A stretch of 64,000 nucleotides of DNA from Aromatoleum tolulyticum (GCF_900156155.1 NZ_FTMD01000008.1:1-64000), one strand, 5' to 3'. Counted from the stretch's first letter, positions 53,814 to 63,886 are shown. The notes: a model not told the origin generated them from the sequence alone. Numbers and translations are program-made.

Positions 53814-54899
53814 CCAGTTGCGCCGCCAGAAGGCCGCGGCCATCGCGGCAGCGACTGCGGCCATGATCGCCAGCGCGACGTAGAAGCCCTGTCCGTCCGC
53901 GATCAGGGGCATCCGTTCGAAGTTCATGCCGAAGATGCCGGTGATGAGCGTCGCCGGCAGGAACAGCGTCGTCAGCACCGTGAGGATGCGTACCTCGACG
54001 TTCAGCCGGTTGCTGACGGCCGACAGGTAGATGTCCATCAGGTCGCCGAGCAACTCGCGCACGGCATCCAGCGTCTCGATCACATGGATGGTGTGGTCGT
54101 AAACGTCGCGCAGGTAGAGGCGGGTATCCTGCTGGAAGAACGCGCTTTCTCCGCGCAGCAGGCTGTTCAGGACCTCGCGCAGCGGCCAGATCGCCCGTCG
54201 CAGCAGCTGGGTGTCGTGCTTGACCAGGTTGATCGTGCGCAGCAGTGCCGGGGTGGGGCTGGCGAGCGCATCGTCCTCGAGCTGTTCGGCCGTGTCGCCG
54301 AGCTGGTCGACCACGATGAAATACCGGTCGATGACCGCGTCGAGCAGCGTGTAGGCGAGGTAATCGGTGCCGCGTTTCAGCACGGGCGCCAAGGGCGCGC
54401 GCAGACGGTCGCGAATCGGCTCGAAGATGCCGGTGCGCCGTTCCTGGAAGGTCAGGACGAAGTTTTCCCCCAGAACCACGCTGATCTGGTCGGAACCGAG
54501 CGTGCGCGACGCCGCGTCGTACTCGAACACGCGCAGGACGCAAAACAGGTAGCTGCCATAGTCCTCGATCTTCGGTCGCTGGTGCGTGTTCAGGATGTCT
54601 TCGAGCACCAGCGGATGCAGCTGGAAGCGCCGCCCGATCTCGCCGAGGATCTCGGCATTCTGCAGACCGTGCACGTTGAGCCACAGACGCTCGTGTGCCG
54701 GCGTGTATTCGCGCGATTCGACGATGCTCGCGAAGCGCCTCTCCTCGATCCCGTTCTCGTCGTAGGCGATCAGCGTGATCTCCGGGCGATCGGTCTTCAC
54801 TGCGCCGACGTGGACCAGCGAACCGGGTGGAAGACCGGCCTTCGCCGTGGTGATGGCCTTTGTTTTGCGGCGTCGGGTGCCGTTGCGTGACGTCTTCAT
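53802..54899 (-). CDS. corA: CorA-family magnesium/cobalt transporter
   Basis: A 365-residue divalent cation channel. A long N-terminal cytoplasmic domain is followed by two C-terminal transmembrane helices; the first ends in the selectivity motif GMNF (TLITGIFGMNFERMPL) and the second is FYVALAIMAAVAAAMAAAFWRR. The N-terminus is unusually basic (KTSRNGTRRRKTK). ATG 54899 is used; a 14-residue extension has no support. Confidence 0.92.
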   Translation of the reverse strand: MKTSRNGTRRRKTKAITTAKAGLPPGSLVHVGAVKTDRPEITLIAYDENGIEERRFASIVESREYTPAHERLWLNVHGLQNAEILGEIGRRFQLHPLVLEDILNTHQRPKIEDYGSYLFCVLRVFEYDAASRTLGSDQISVVLGENFVLTFQERRTGIFEPIRDRLRAPLAPVLKRGTDYLAYTLLDAVIDRYFIVVDQLGDTAEQLEDDALASPTPALLRTINLVKHDTQLLRRAIWPLREVLNSLLRGESAFFQQDTRLYLRDVYDHTIHVIETLDAVRELLGDLMDIYLSAVSNRLNVEVRILTVLTTLFLPATLITGIFGMNFERMPLIADGQGFYVALAIMAAVAAAMAAAFWRRNWLRL

Positions 54900-54967
54900 C
54901 GGGAACTTTCTTGCATGAACAGGTTGCGCTGCAAACCGCAATCGGTATTATCCGTCAAGCGCCCAGC

Positions 54968-54987
54968 GCAAATTGCAAGAAATTTGC
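54968..54987. promoter_or_regulatory. inverted repeat upstream of pntAA
   Basis: GCAAATT and AATTTGC are 6 bases apart, with further TTTGCA/GCAAA copies just downstream (to about 55050). The 272-base gap between corA and pntAA otherwise has no ORF. It may be an operator, but no regulator is identified. Confidence 0.4.
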
Positions 54988-55171
54988 AGTTTGCATCGAA
55001 ACAATAGAACAGGTGATGGCGCCAGCACCTGCAAATTCAGTCGCGGATCATCGGAGAGTCGAAAACGGAAATTGCGCTGCGGAGCGGTCGGCCGCGGTGT
55101 TTCTATGTCCGCCGTCGGAGTTGGCCCGCGCAAGCGTACACATTTACCAACCCAGTCTGGGAGGACAGCCA

Positions 55172-56296
55172 ATGGCTCTGTTGATCGGAGTTCCAGCGGA
55201 AGTGATCGCGGGCGAGCGACGTTTGTCGGTCGTTCCCGATGTAGTGAAGAGATACCTCGGCCTCGGTGCCAAGGTCGTGATTCAGTCAGGTGCGGGCATG
55301 CCCGCGCATCTGCGCGACGACATGTTCGCGGATATCCAGGTCGCGTCGAGCGGCGTCGAGGTGTGCGCCGCGGCCGACGCCGTGCTGTGCGTGCAGCCGC
55401 CTTCGGCCGAACTGATCGCGGCGATGAAGCCGGGCGCCGTGCTGTTGGGCATGTTGCAGCCCTGGTTCAGCGTCGAGCGCGTACAGCAGCTGATGGAAAA
55501 ACAGATCACCAGCTTCGCGCTGGAGCTCCTGCCGCGGATCTCCCGCTCGCAGAGCATGGACGCCCTCTCCAGCCAGGCCGCCGTTGCGGGCTACGAGTGC
55601 GCGCTGATCGCCGCCGACCACAGCCCGAAGTTCTTCCCCATGCTCACCTATGCAGCCGGCACCATCCGCCCGGCCAAGGTGCTCGTGATCGGTGCGGGCG
55701 TCGCAGGCCTGCAGGCGATCGCGACCGCGCGCCGCATCGGCGCGATGGTCGAAGCCTACGACGTGCGCCCCGAGACGCGCGAGCAGATCGAGTCGCTCGG
55801 TGCGAAGTTCGTCGACACCGGCGTGTCCGCAGCCGGTACCGGCGGCTACGCGCGTGAGCTCACCGACGAGGAGAAGGCCAAGCAGGCCGAACGCCTCGCC
55901 AAGGCCGTGGCGCAGTGCGATGCGCTGATCACCACCGCGGCGATCCCGGGCAGGAAGGCGCCCAAGATCATCACCGCCGACATGGTCGCACGCATGAAGC
56001 CGGGCGCAGTCGTCGTCGACATGGCGGCCGAATCCGGCGGCAACGTCGAAGGCACGGTCGCCGGCGAGAAGACCTGGATCAACGACGTTCTCCTCATCGG
56101 CCCCACCCACATTGCCAGCCGCATGCCGGTGCATGCGTCCGAGATGTACGCCAAGAACCTCTTCAACTTCATCTCCCCCTTCATCAAGGACGGCGAGCTC
56201 GTGCTCGACTGGGAGGACGAAGTGATGGCCGGCTGCTGCCTCACCCATGCGGGCGAGCTGCGACACGCCGGCGTCAGGCAGGTTCTGGGACTGTAA
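55172..56296 (+). CDS. pntAA: NAD(P) transhydrogenase subunit alpha part 1
   Basis: A 374-residue soluble NAD(H)-binding domain I of proton-translocating transhydrogenase. It begins LIGVPAEVIAGERRLSVVPD, has the DI signature LLPRISRSQSMDALSSQAAVAGY and the Rossmann loop VLVIGAGVAGLQAIATA. It ends before the membrane part, so this is the split form, with domain II parts in the next two genes. GGGAGGA precedes the ATG. Confidence 0.95.
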   Translation: MALLIGVPAEVIAGERRLSVVPDVVKRYLGLGAKVVIQSGAGMPAHLRDDMFADIQVASSGVEVCAAADAVLCVQPPSAELIAAMKPGAVLLGMLQPWFSVERVQQLMEKQITSFALELLPRISRSQSMDALSSQAAVAGYECALIAADHSPKFFPMLTYAAGTIRPAKVLVIGAGVAGLQAIATARRIGAMVEAYDVRPETREQIESLGAKFVDTGVSAAGTGGYARELTDEEKAKQAERLAKAVAQCDALITTAAIPGRKAPKIITADMVARMKPGAVVVDMAAESGGNVEGTVAGEKTWINDVLLIGPTHIASRMPVHASEMYAKNLFNFISPFIKDGELVLDWEDEVMAGCCLTHAGELRHAGVRQVLGL

Positions 56297-56310
56297 GGGG
56301 AGGACGCAAA

Positions 56311-56607
56311 GTGGAAGGCATTACCGCGCTGTATATATTCATGCTGGCCGCATTCACCGGATATGAGGTGATCTCGCGCGTGCCGGTGATCCTGCATACC
56401 CCGCTGATGTCGGGGTCGAACTTCGTGCATGGCGTCGTGCTCGTGGGCGCGATGGTCGTGCTCGGTCACGCCGATCCGGCAGACCCCGGACAGCTGGCCA
56501 TCGGCTTCGTCGCGGTGTTCCTCGGCGCGGCCAACGCCGCCGGCGGCTACGTCGTGACCGAGCGCATGCTCGCGATGTTCAAGTCCAAGACTGGAGGTGC
56601 GCAATGA
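56311..56607 (+). CDS. pntAB: NAD(P) transhydrogenase subunit alpha part 2
   Basis: A 98-residue membrane protein with three hydrophobic helices (ALYIFMLAAFTGYEVI, FVHGVVLVGAMVVLG, AIGFVAVFLGAANAAGGYVV). Residues SRVPVILHTPLMSGSNFVHG are conserved in the family. The start is GTG at 56311 with GGGGAGGA upstream. ATGA overlap with pntB. Confidence 0.94.
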   Translation: MEGITALYIFMLAAFTGYEVISRVPVILHTPLMSGSNFVHGVVLVGAMVVLGHADPADPGQLAIGFVAVFLGAANAAGGYVVTERMLAMFKSKTGGAQ

Positions 56608-57977
56608 ACGGCGTCATCCAGCTGGCCTATTTCGCGGTTGCCGTGGTGTTCATCCTCGGCCTCAAGGCGATGAGCTCCCCGGTCACCGCGCGCAAGGGCA
56701 TCGTGTGGGCGGGCTACGCGATGATCGCTGCGACCCTCGTCACCTTCTACACGCCGGGCATGCAGAACTACGGCCTGATGATCACGGCCATCGTGCTCGG
56801 CGGCGGCGTCGCGTGGTGGAGCGGGCGCGTCGTCAAGATGACCGACATGCCGCAGATGGTCGCCATCTACAACGGCATGGGCGGCGGCGCGGCGGCCGCG
56901 ATCGCGGCGCTCGAGTTCGCGCGTGGCGGCTCGCACGGCGTGGCCGGCACCACGCTGGCGGTGCTCGGCGCGCTGATCGGTTCGGTCGCCTTCTCTGGCT
57001 CGTGCATCGCCTTCGCCAAGCTGCAGGGCATCATGACCAAGGCCTGGCGGCTGCCGGCGCAGAACATGGTGAACGTCGGCCTCGCTGCGTTCGCCGTGGT
57101 GCTGGGCCTGGCCATTGTCGTCGTCGAGACGCCGCCGTCGGCCCTCGTGATCGCCTTCTTCGTCGTCGCGCTGGCGCTCGGTGCGATCCTCACCAGCCCG
57201 ATCGGCGGTGCCGACATGCCGGTGGTGATCTCGCTGCTGAACGCCTTCACCGGTCTGGCGGTGGGTCTCGAGGGTTATGTGCTCGGCAACCCGGCGTTGA
57301 TCGTCGCGGGTATCGTCGTGGGCGCCTCCGGTACGCTGCTCACCCAGCTGATGGCGAAGGCGATGAACCGGCCGATCCGCAACATCATCTTCACGCCGCT
57401 CTCCGGTGCGGCCGCGGGTGGTGGCGAGGCGATCGAAGGCTCGATGAAGGAACTCTCCGCGCTCGATGCGGCCTCCGTCATGCGCTACGCCTCCAAGGTC
57501 ATCATCGTGCCGGGCTACGGCATGGCGGTGGCGGGCGCGCAGCACAAGGTGTGGGAGATGGCGCAACTTCTCGAAGAGGGCGGCGTCGAGGTGGTGTTCG
57601 CGATCCATCCGGTCGCGGGCCGCATGCCGGGCCACATGAACGTGCTGCTCGCCGAAGCGGGCGTGCCCTACGACAAGATCTTCGACCTCGAGGAGATCAA
57701 CGCCGACTTCCCGCAGGCGGACGTGGCATTGGTGATCGGCGCGAACGACGTCGTGAACCCGGTTGCACGCACCGACAAGTCCAGCCCGATCTACGGCATG
57801 CCCATCCTCAACGTCGACATGGCGCACAACGTCATCGTCGTGAAGCGCGGCCAGGGGGCGGGCTACTCGGGCATCGAGAACGCGCTGTTCTACAAGGACA
57901 ACTGCCGCATGCTGTACGGCAGTGCGCAGCAGATCATCGGCGAAGTCATCACCCACGTGAAGGCGCTGGAGGTCTGA
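56604..57977 (+). CDS. pntB: NAD(P) transhydrogenase subunit beta
   Basis: A 457-residue protein. The N-terminal part holds about eight to nine membrane helices of domain II; the C-terminal domain III binds NADP(H) with VPGYGMAVAGAQHKVWEM, IHPVAGRMPGHMNVLLAEA and VIGANDVVNP. The three-subunit enzyme uses the proton gradient to make NADPH from NADH. Confidence 0.96.
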   Translation: MNGVIQLAYFAVAVVFILGLKAMSSPVTARKGIVWAGYAMIAATLVTFYTPGMQNYGLMITAIVLGGGVAWWSGRVVKMTDMPQMVAIYNGMGGGAAAAIAALEFARGGSHGVAGTTLAVLGALIGSVAFSGSCIAFAKLQGIMTKAWRLPAQNMVNVGLAAFAVVLGLAIVVVETPPSALVIAFFVVALALGAILTSPIGGADMPVVISLLNAFTGLAVGLEGYVLGNPALIVAGIVVGASGTLLTQLMAKAMNRPIRNIIFTPLSGAAAGGGEAIEGSMKELSALDAASVMRYASKVIIVPGYGMAVAGAQHKVWEMAQLLEEGGVEVVFAIHPVAGRMPGHMNVLLAEAGVPYDKIFDLEEINADFPQADVALVIGANDVVNPVARTDKSSPIYGMPILNVDMAHNVIVVKRGQGAGYSGIENALFYKDNCRMLYGSAQQIIGEVITHVKALEV

Positions 57978-57987
57978 GCGTCGTCCG

Positions 57988-58028
57988 GAAGCGGCCTGCG
58001 GCTCCCGAAAGGGGCCGTTGGCCGCTTC
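57988..58028. terminator. large hairpin after pntB
   Basis: GAAGCGGCC and GGCCGCTTC form a 9-bp outer stem, with GGCTCCCGAAAGGGGCC-type sequence able to pair inside. No T run follows. It may stabilise or end the pnt mRNA, or be a dispersed repeat copy. Confidence 0.5.
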
Positions 58029-58085
58029 AGTCTGCGGCGGGCCGTGCCGTAATATCGGGAACCGGTGATTGGCGAGGACTGGCCG

Positions 58086-58418
58086 ATGCTGTTGCGTGCC
58101 CTGATTGCAAGTTTGACCCTGCTGCTGCCCGCGGCCCTGTCGGCGCAGACCGCGCCCGCGAATGCGGGCGCCCCGTCTTCCCCCGCCGCAGCCCCTGAAA
58201 CAACGAAACCGGATCGCTCCTTCCGCGATACCACCGGCTACCGCTATCCGGCGTTGTCGCGTACGCAGCGTGACCTCCAGAACCTCGCTTATGCGCTGCA
58301 ACTGCGCGACTACTGCGCCGACGACCGCGTGCCGGACGATTTCGTGAAGGCGCAGCTCGCGAGTTTCGGCCGCATCACCGGCCGCACCGAAACCTGCCGG
58401 ACGCTGCTCGCCTACTGA
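58086..58418 (+). CDS. small exported protein of unknown function
   Basis: A 110-residue protein with a signal peptide (LLRALIASLTLLLPAALSAQ). An Ala/Pro linker follows, then a compact domain with two cysteines (LRDYCADD and TETCRTLLAY) that could form a disulfide. No family recognised. GCGAGGA precedes the ATG. Its 3' end is 4 bases from the convergent EAL gene. Confidence 0.7.
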   Translation: MLLRALIASLTLLLPAALSAQTAPANAGAPSSPAAAPETTKPDRSFRDTTGYRYPALSRTQRDLQNLAYALQLRDYCADDRVPDDFVKAQLASFGRITGRTETCRTLLAY

Positions 58419-58422
58419 TCCG

Positions 58423-60270
58423 CTACGCGAGGAAGGCGCTGAAGGCGTCGGGCGCCATTGGCCGGCCGAAGAGCGGCCCCTGCTGGAGCCGGCATCCGAG
58501 GGCGGACAGGAAGGCCTCCTGTCCTTCCGCTTCGACCCCACGCGCGAGCACGTCCAGACCGAGGACCCCGGCCATGCCGGTGATCGCCTCGACAATGGCC
58601 TCGCTGTCCTCGCGAATGCCGACCTCGCGCACGAGCAGGGGATCGAGCTTCAGGGCGTGCAGCGGGTAGCGCTTGAGCCGCGGAATCGACGACAGGCCGC
58701 GGCCATAATCGTCGATCGCCAGACGCACGCCGGTTTCCGCGATCGCCTGCAGCATTCCGATCAGGCGGGTGTGCTCATCGTCGAGCACGCGCTCGTCGAG
58801 ATCCAGCTCCAGCCGCGCCGCATCGAGGCCCGACGCGCTCAGCGCGTGATGCACGCGTTCCGCGAGGTTGCCGTGCAGCAGCTGCTCGAGCGCCACGTTC
58901 ACGACGACGCGCACGACGCGACCTTCGTGCCGCGGCCACGCCGCTGCGGCCGTGCAGGCTGCATGCAGCACCCAGTCGCCCATGCGCACGAGCTGTCCCG
59001 AATCGCGCGCGACTCCGGCGAAGCGCTGGAAGGGAATCAGCCCGAGTTCGGGGTGATGCCAGCGCAACAAGGCTTCGCCGGCATGCACGGTGCCGTCGCG
59101 GACGTCCACCAGCGGCTGGAAATGGACGTCCAGCTGGCCGAGATCGACCGCCTGGCGCAAGCGCGTCTCGAAGGCCAGCAGGGGGGCTTCGGGCAGGTCG
59201 TGCATCACCACCACGAGGCCGGGATGGGCAGCCGAGTCGAGCGCATACGTGACGACATCGACGTCGAAGGTTGTGCCGTCGCTGCGCCGGTGCTGCCAGA
59301 TGCCCGGCTCGGCGGCGTGCCGGCCGTCGCCCGGTGTCGTGCGCAGAGCGCCGATATCCATCGTGCACAAGGTTTCGCGCGAATAGCCATACACCCGTGC
59401 CGCGGCTGCGTTCGCGGCAAGGATGCGCAGTTGCGGACCCTCGCATAGCAAGGTCGGCAAGGGGCTGTCGACGAACATGCGCTCCAGCACGCTCTCGCCG
59501 GGTGGCGCCGGAGGATTTTCCGTCGCCGTGCCGTGCTGTGCGGGCGGCAGGATCAGCAGACGCCAGTCCGGTTTCGGTCCGACGAGCACGCGTGCGGCAA
59601 TCTCGCCGGCGCGTCCCGGCACTTTCAGGCGTGCGACCTGGGCGGCGTCCGCCGCCGGCCAGTCGATGCCGAGACAGTCGCCGACCGCCTGGCCGACCAG
59701 GCTGCCGCGCGTGAGCCCCAGCGCGCCGAGAGCCGCCGCATTCGCCGCGGCAATGCGGTCGCGCTCGTCGATGACGATCACCGGCTGTTCGAGCGCCGCC
59801 GCCAGCCGGGGCCACAGCGCATCCACTGCCGGCGTCTCGTCGAATGTGCTGCTGGCGTAAGCCTCGGCGATGACGTCGGGGCTCAGGATCAGGGCGTGGA
59901 TGCCCGGCCGGATGCGCGCGGCGGCAACGAAACGCAGGTCGCGATGCCGTTCGCCCGGCAAGGACACGCGCAGACTGCCGCGCATCTCGCCCTGGATGAA
60001 GAGGCGGGCGCGTGCGTCGAGGAAGTCGCGCTCCGAAGGGAAGAGGTCGGCAAGGGGCTTGCCGGCAATCTGCCGGTAGTCGCGTTCCAGCAGGCGGCAG
60101 GCCGCGCTGTTGGCCTCCAGCACCACCTCGTCGCCCGTGATGATCAGCCCCTCGTCGATCAGCTCGAAGAGGGCAAGGTAGAGACCCGTCTCCGCGCCTT
60201 CGGAGAAATCCGGGATGAAGGGCTCTTCTTCGGGATGTTCGTTACCCTGCGGGCGACGGGCTGCGTTCAT
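58423..60270 (-). CDS. PAS-EAL cyclic-di-GMP phosphodiesterase
   Basis: A 615-residue cytoplasmic signalling protein. Three PAS-like segments occupy about residues 30-370 (ITGDEVVLEANSAACRLLERDY; VIDERDRIAAANAAALGALGL; ILAANAAAARVYGYSRETL). The C-terminal EAL domain has EALLRWHHPELG (Glu399), VNVALEQLL, DDYGRGLSS, LKLDPLLV and LQQGPLFGRP. DDFGTG is varied to DDYGRG, but the metal-site acids, the Lys and the Gln are kept, so activity is likely. Lowering c-di-GMP would oppose matrix production, which is relevant to a genome with EPS and PEP-CTERM genes. Confidence 0.87.
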   Translation of the reverse strand: MNAARRPQGNEHPEEEPFIPDFSEGAETGLYLALFELIDEGLIITGDEVVLEANSAACRLLERDYRQIAGKPLADLFPSERDFLDARARLFIQGEMRGSLRVSLPGERHRDLRFVAAARIRPGIHALILSPDVIAEAYASSTFDETPAVDALWPRLAAALEQPVIVIDERDRIAAANAAALGALGLTRGSLVGQAVGDCLGIDWPAADAAQVARLKVPGRAGEIAARVLVGPKPDWRLLILPPAQHGTATENPPAPPGESVLERMFVDSPLPTLLCEGPQLRILAANAAAARVYGYSRETLCTMDIGALRTTPGDGRHAAEPGIWQHRRSDGTTFDVDVVTYALDSAAHPGLVVVMHDLPEAPLLAFETRLRQAVDLGQLDVHFQPLVDVRDGTVHAGEALLRWHHPELGLIPFQRFAGVARDSGQLVRMGDWVLHAACTAAAAWPRHEGRVVRVVVNVALEQLLHGNLAERVHHALSASGLDAARLELDLDERVLDDEHTRLIGMLQAIAETGVRLAIDDYGRGLSSIPRLKRYPLHALKLDPLLVREVGIREDSEAIVEAITGMAGVLGLDVLARGVEAEGQEAFLSALGCRLQQGPLFGRPMAPDAFSAFLA

Positions 60271-60439
60271 GGGGGCGATCGTTCCACGTATTCGGGCGAT
60301 GTTTCGGCGTAGGCCCAGAATACTCGAACGTGTCGCAACGATTGCGCCGAATAGGCGGCAAGGGCGCCCCCAATTCCGCCCGATTGCCGTCTCTTGCGCT
60401 CACTTGCCGCGCCCTGCCGTAATGCCGCCTGCGGACGGC

Positions 60440-61915
60440 TTACTTGCGTCCCAGACCGCCCAGCAGGACCGCGATGGGGCGTGCGTGACGGCGTGGCGGT
60501 GCGCCGCGCTTGTCGGTCTCGGTGTCCGTCGGTTGCAGGCTTGCCGCGGTCGCTGCGACGGGAGTAGTTGGCTCGTAGGGCTTGCTGAAATCGAAACCGT
60601 CTGCGGCGATCGTTGACCTGCCGCGGCGTCGCGTGTCGCCGCTGCGGGCGGGGGCCGTGCTGCGGGCGCCCGGTGCCGGCTCGCGCGGCGCCGGTTCGCG
60701 CGGTGCATCGGACGTCTTCGCGGACGGGCCGCGGCGACCCCTGCCACGTGTCCCGGCCTCGTGGAAATCGGGTTCGGGATCGAAACCCGGTACGGCTTCC
60801 TGCGGGATCTGCAGCTTGATGAGCTTCTCGATCTCGGCGAGAAGATGCTTCTCCTCGGAGCTCACCAGCGACACCGCGTGGCCCTGGCGACCGGCGCGGC
60901 CGGTGCGGCCGATGCGGTGCACATAGTCTTCCGCGGTGTGCGGCAGTTCGAAGTTGATCACCGAAGGCAGATCGTCGATGTCCAGCCCGCGCGCGGCGAC
61001 ATCGGTCGCCACCAGCACGCGCAACTTGCCCGACTTGAACGCCTCCAGCGTCTCGGTGCGCTGCGCCTGTCCCTTGTCGCCGTGGATCGCGTCGGCAGCG
61101 ATGCCGTGGCGCTCGAGGAAGTGCGCAAGGCGTCCACATTCGATCTTGGTTGCGACGAACACCAGTGCCTGCGTGTCCGGTTCGTGGCGCAGGATGTGCG
61201 CCAGCAGGTTGCGCTTGAGGCCGGCCGACACGGGGTGCACGCGGTGCGTGATCGTTTCGGACACCATGTTGCGGCGCGCGACCTCGATCAGCTGCGGCTC
61301 CTTGAGCATCTGGTCGGCGAGCTTCTTGATCTCGTCCGAGAAGGTCGCCGAGAACAGCAGGCTCTGGCGCGAGGCCGGCAGCAGGTCGAGAATGCGGCGG
61401 ATGTCGGGAATGAAGCCCATGTCCAGCATGCGGTCGGCTTCGTCCAGCACCAGCATCTCGACCTGGTTCAGCACGATCGTCCTCTGCTGCACGTGGTCGA
61501 GCAGGCGTCCGGGCGTGGCGACGACGATCTCGACGCCGTTGCGCAGTTCCTGGATCTGCGGCTTCATGTCGACGCCGCCGTAGATGCACGTGCTGCGCAG
61601 CGGGACGTACTTGCTGTAGGTCTTTACCGATTCGAACACCTGCATCGCCAGCTCGCGCGTGGGCGCTAGGATCAGCGCGCGCACCGGGTGGCGCGCGGGG
61701 CTCGTCGAGGTGCTGGCGTGGCGGGAAAGGCGTTGCAGCAGGGGTAGTGTGAAGCCGGCAGTCTTGCCGGTGCCCGTCTGGGCGCCGCCCATCATGTCGC
61801 GGCCGGACAACACGACAGGGATGGCCTGCTGCTGGATCGGGGTAGGGGTGGTGTAGCCGGTGTCGGCCACAGCGCGTAACAACTCGGGAATCAACCCGAG
61901 GTCGGCGAAGCTCAT
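60440..61915 (-). CDS. rhlE: DEAD-box RNA helicase RhlE
   Basis: A 491-residue ATP-dependent RNA helicase. Q motif [11 protein letters not shown], Walker [24 protein letters not shown] in FSATFS, and the C-terminal helicase motifs ([33 protein letters not shown]) are all present. After residue 385 a basic, Arg/Pro/Ala-rich tail of about 100 residues follows, the usual RhlE RNA-binding extension. Confidence 0.94.
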   Translation of the reverse strand: MSFADLGLIPELLRAVADTGYTTPTPIQQQAIPVVLSGRDMMGGAQTGTGKTAGFTLPLLQRLSRHASTSTSPARHPVRALILAPTRELAMQVFESVKTYSKYVPLRSTCIYGGVDMKPQIQELRNGVEIVVATPGRLLDHVQQRTIVLNQVEMLVLDEADRMLDMGFIPDIRRILDLLPASRQSLLFSATFSDEIKKLADQMLKEPQLIEVARRNMVSETITHRVHPVSAGLKRNLLAHILRHEPDTQALVFVATKIECGRLAHFLERHGIAADAIHGDKGQAQRTETLEAFKSGKLRVLVATDVAARGLDIDDLPSVINFELPHTAEDYVHRIGRTGRAGRQGHAVSLVSSEEKHLLAEIEKLIKLQIPQEAVPGFDPEPDFHEAGTRGRGRRGPSAKTSDAPREPAPREPAPGARSTAPARSGDTRRRGRSTIAADGFDFSKPYEPTTPVAATAASLQPTDTETDKRGAPPRRHARPIAVLLGGLGRK

Positions 61916-62120
61916 AGGCGCCTATCTTCCATGGGGGCCTGTCGCGTCGGGCGCGACGCCAGAAGAGGCGACTGGAGGAACGGAGACCGGAACGTCGGGG
62001 TTCCGGAAAGGGCTCGCGCCAACCGGCAGGCCGGGTACTTTAAAAAGCGCATTATACATGCACGATCGCGCCCGTTTGTTGCAATGCAGTGAGCTGGCCG
62101 CTCCCGACTGCGGCCAGCGT

Positions 62121-63230
62121 TCAGGCGCCGCCCGGATTGCGCAGCGCGAGGTAGCAGGTGATCTCTTCGCGGTCGTGGTAAAGGTGCTTCAAGCGCAGCT
62201 CGAACGGCCCGTTCGGCCCGAGCCGTTTGGCGATGATTGCGCGGCACTGCTCGACCGCCTCGAGGCGCTTCTTCATCGGCAGCTTGAGATTGAAAATCGC
62301 CCGGCGGCAGCGGCCCGTGCCGATCCAGTCGGCCACCAGCGCTGCGATGCGCGTCGGCTGCTCGACCATGTCGCACACCAGCCATTCGACGGGGCGCGGC
62401 GGTCGCCACGTGAATCCGTCCGCGCGCAGGTGCTCGACCATCTCCGTCGCCATCACCGACGGCGCCATCGGGCCGTTGTCGATCGCGGTGACTCGCAGGC
62501 CCCGGTGGGCAAGCTGCCAGGTCCACCCGCCGGGCGCGGCGCCAAGATCCACGGCTCGCAGGCCCGGACGCAGGCTGGCGTTGCGTTCCTCTTCGGTCAG
62601 CAGCGTGAAGAACGCTTCGGCGAGCTTCAGCGTCGACCGGCTCGCCGCCTCGCGCAGCATGCGCAGGCGCGGGATGCCCATCGGCCACAGTGCCGCGCGC
62701 CCCGGCAGGGCGGCGCACAGCCAGGCCGTATGCGCGTCGGAGAACAGCACGTGCAGCGCCGGCAGGCCCTTCGCGCGTTCGCGGAAGGTGTTGGCCTTGT
62801 CCAGCTCGCGCTGCAGCGGCGCCGTGAAGCGTTTGCAGAAGCCGGACTGCTGCTTCGCCTCGTCGGTGTCGGGCGTCTCCAGCAGCAGGTCGGCGAAGCG
62901 CTGGCTACTCGCACGCACCGCCGCGACGATGGGCGTCGCGCGGTCGCGTTCGGGCAGGTCGGTGACGCGCGCGAACCACGGCAGGAGCTGGCGGGCAAAG
63001 ATCAGGCTGCGCCAGTCGCAGCGCTCGGCGAGTTCCGCGAACGGAACCGGTTCGGGCGTTTCGAACACGACGAAGGCCGTCCCCGGCTGGGCGCGCACGA
63101 AACCCATCAGCCCGAGTCCGGCGGCAAATTCATCGAGTTCGGCCGCGGTTTCCTTCTCGAAGCCGGCACGACAAAGTGCAAGAAGGCCGTTGGCGGCAAA
63201 GCCGGATCGCGGCGACGGGGTCAGGGACAT
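62121..63230 (-). CDS. rlmM: 23S rRNA (cytidine-2498-2'-O)-methyltransferase RlmM
   Basis: A 369-residue SAM-dependent methyltransferase. An N-terminal THUMP-like part (FAANGLLALCRAGFEKETAAELDEFA) precedes an FtsJ/RrmJ-type Rossmann domain with VDLGAAPGGWTWQL, AIDNGPM, CDMVEQPTRIA and the catalytic Lys in FNLKLPMKKR. ATG 63230 gives the normal length; a 42-residue upstream extension is not supported. No clear ribosome site. Confidence 0.9.
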   Translation of the reverse strand: MSLTPSPRSGFAANGLLALCRAGFEKETAAELDEFAAGLGLMGFVRAQPGTAFVVFETPEPVPFAELAERCDWRSLIFARQLLPWFARVTDLPERDRATPIVAAVRASSQRFADLLLETPDTDEAKQQSGFCKRFTAPLQRELDKANTFRERAKGLPALHVLFSDAHTAWLCAALPGRAALWPMGIPRLRMLREAASRSTLKLAEAFFTLLTEEERNASLRPGLRAVDLGAAPGGWTWQLAHRGLRVTAIDNGPMAPSVMATEMVEHLRADGFTWRPPRPVEWLVCDMVEQPTRIAALVADWIGTGRCRRAIFNLKLPMKKRLEAVEQCRAIIAKRLGPNGPFELRLKHLYHDREEITCYLALRNPGGA

Positions 63231-63370
63231 GGGGAGGGGCTCGCTGCGGGAACGTCCGCGCTGTGTGTTGTTATCGAATGGCCGCGGATGATAAGCCGCG
63301 GCGGGGGTGCCGCAAAGCGCCGGAAAACATCGGGCGCCCATCCGGCGCGCCGGCATTCATGACGAACCGG

Positions 63371-63778
63371 TCATTGTGCCGTGCGCGGGCGTTTCGCCGT
63401 GCGGTCTTCCGGGGGCGTCCCGCCCGTGCCGGCATCCGTTGCGCCGCCTGCCGCCGCCGGGGCCGGGGCCGGGGCCGGGGCCGGTGCCTGGGGATGGGCG
63501 ACCTGCGATGGAACGGTCGGCAGGTTGTTCTGCATCATGTAGTCGTTCATCTCGCGCCAGCCCGCGAAGATGGCGGCCTTCTGCGCCTTGACGTTGAGGG
63601 CGTAGCAGTCTTCCAGCGAGCGGCCTGCGTGCCGGCAGGCGCCGCCGATCGCCTTTCCTTCGGCCTCCGCAAGGGCGGCTGTCTTGTGCGGATCGGGCAG
63701 GTCGAGCGCGTTGCTCAGCTGCTCGCAGGCGCCGAGACTCAGGAGCAGGAATAGTGGAATCACACGTTGCGCGAGCAT
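63371..63778 (-). CDS. small lipoprotein of unknown function
   Basis: A 135-residue lipoprotein with a short signal (RVIPLFLLLSLGAC; lipobox LGAC, lipidated Cys18). A helical domain with two cysteines (GGACRHAGRSLEDCYALN) follows, then a Pro/Ala tail of about 45 residues containing APAPAPAPAP. That tail is encoded by GGGGCC-type 6-base repeats (63450-63485), which could vary in copy number. No family recognised. Confidence 0.7.
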   Translation of the reverse strand: MLAQRVIPLFLLLSLGACEQLSNALDLPDPHKTAALAEAEGKAIGGACRHAGRSLEDCYALNVKAQKAAIFAGWREMNDYMMQNNLPTVPSQVAHPQAPAPAPAPAPAAAGGATDAGTGGTPPEDRTAKRPRTAQ

Positions 63779-63886
63779 GGGGTTACCTTGTACCTGTCAC
63801 GGGGTTCGAGATGTATAACGTCCGCGGAGGAAAAATCTTGACGCAATGTTTGGAAGCCGGCCCGGGCCAGCAGGGTGGAAGGGTTT

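Noticed and set aside
56547-58595. 682-codon frame antisense to pntB and the following genes
   Set aside because: Spans several genes on the other strand that carry clear family motifs.
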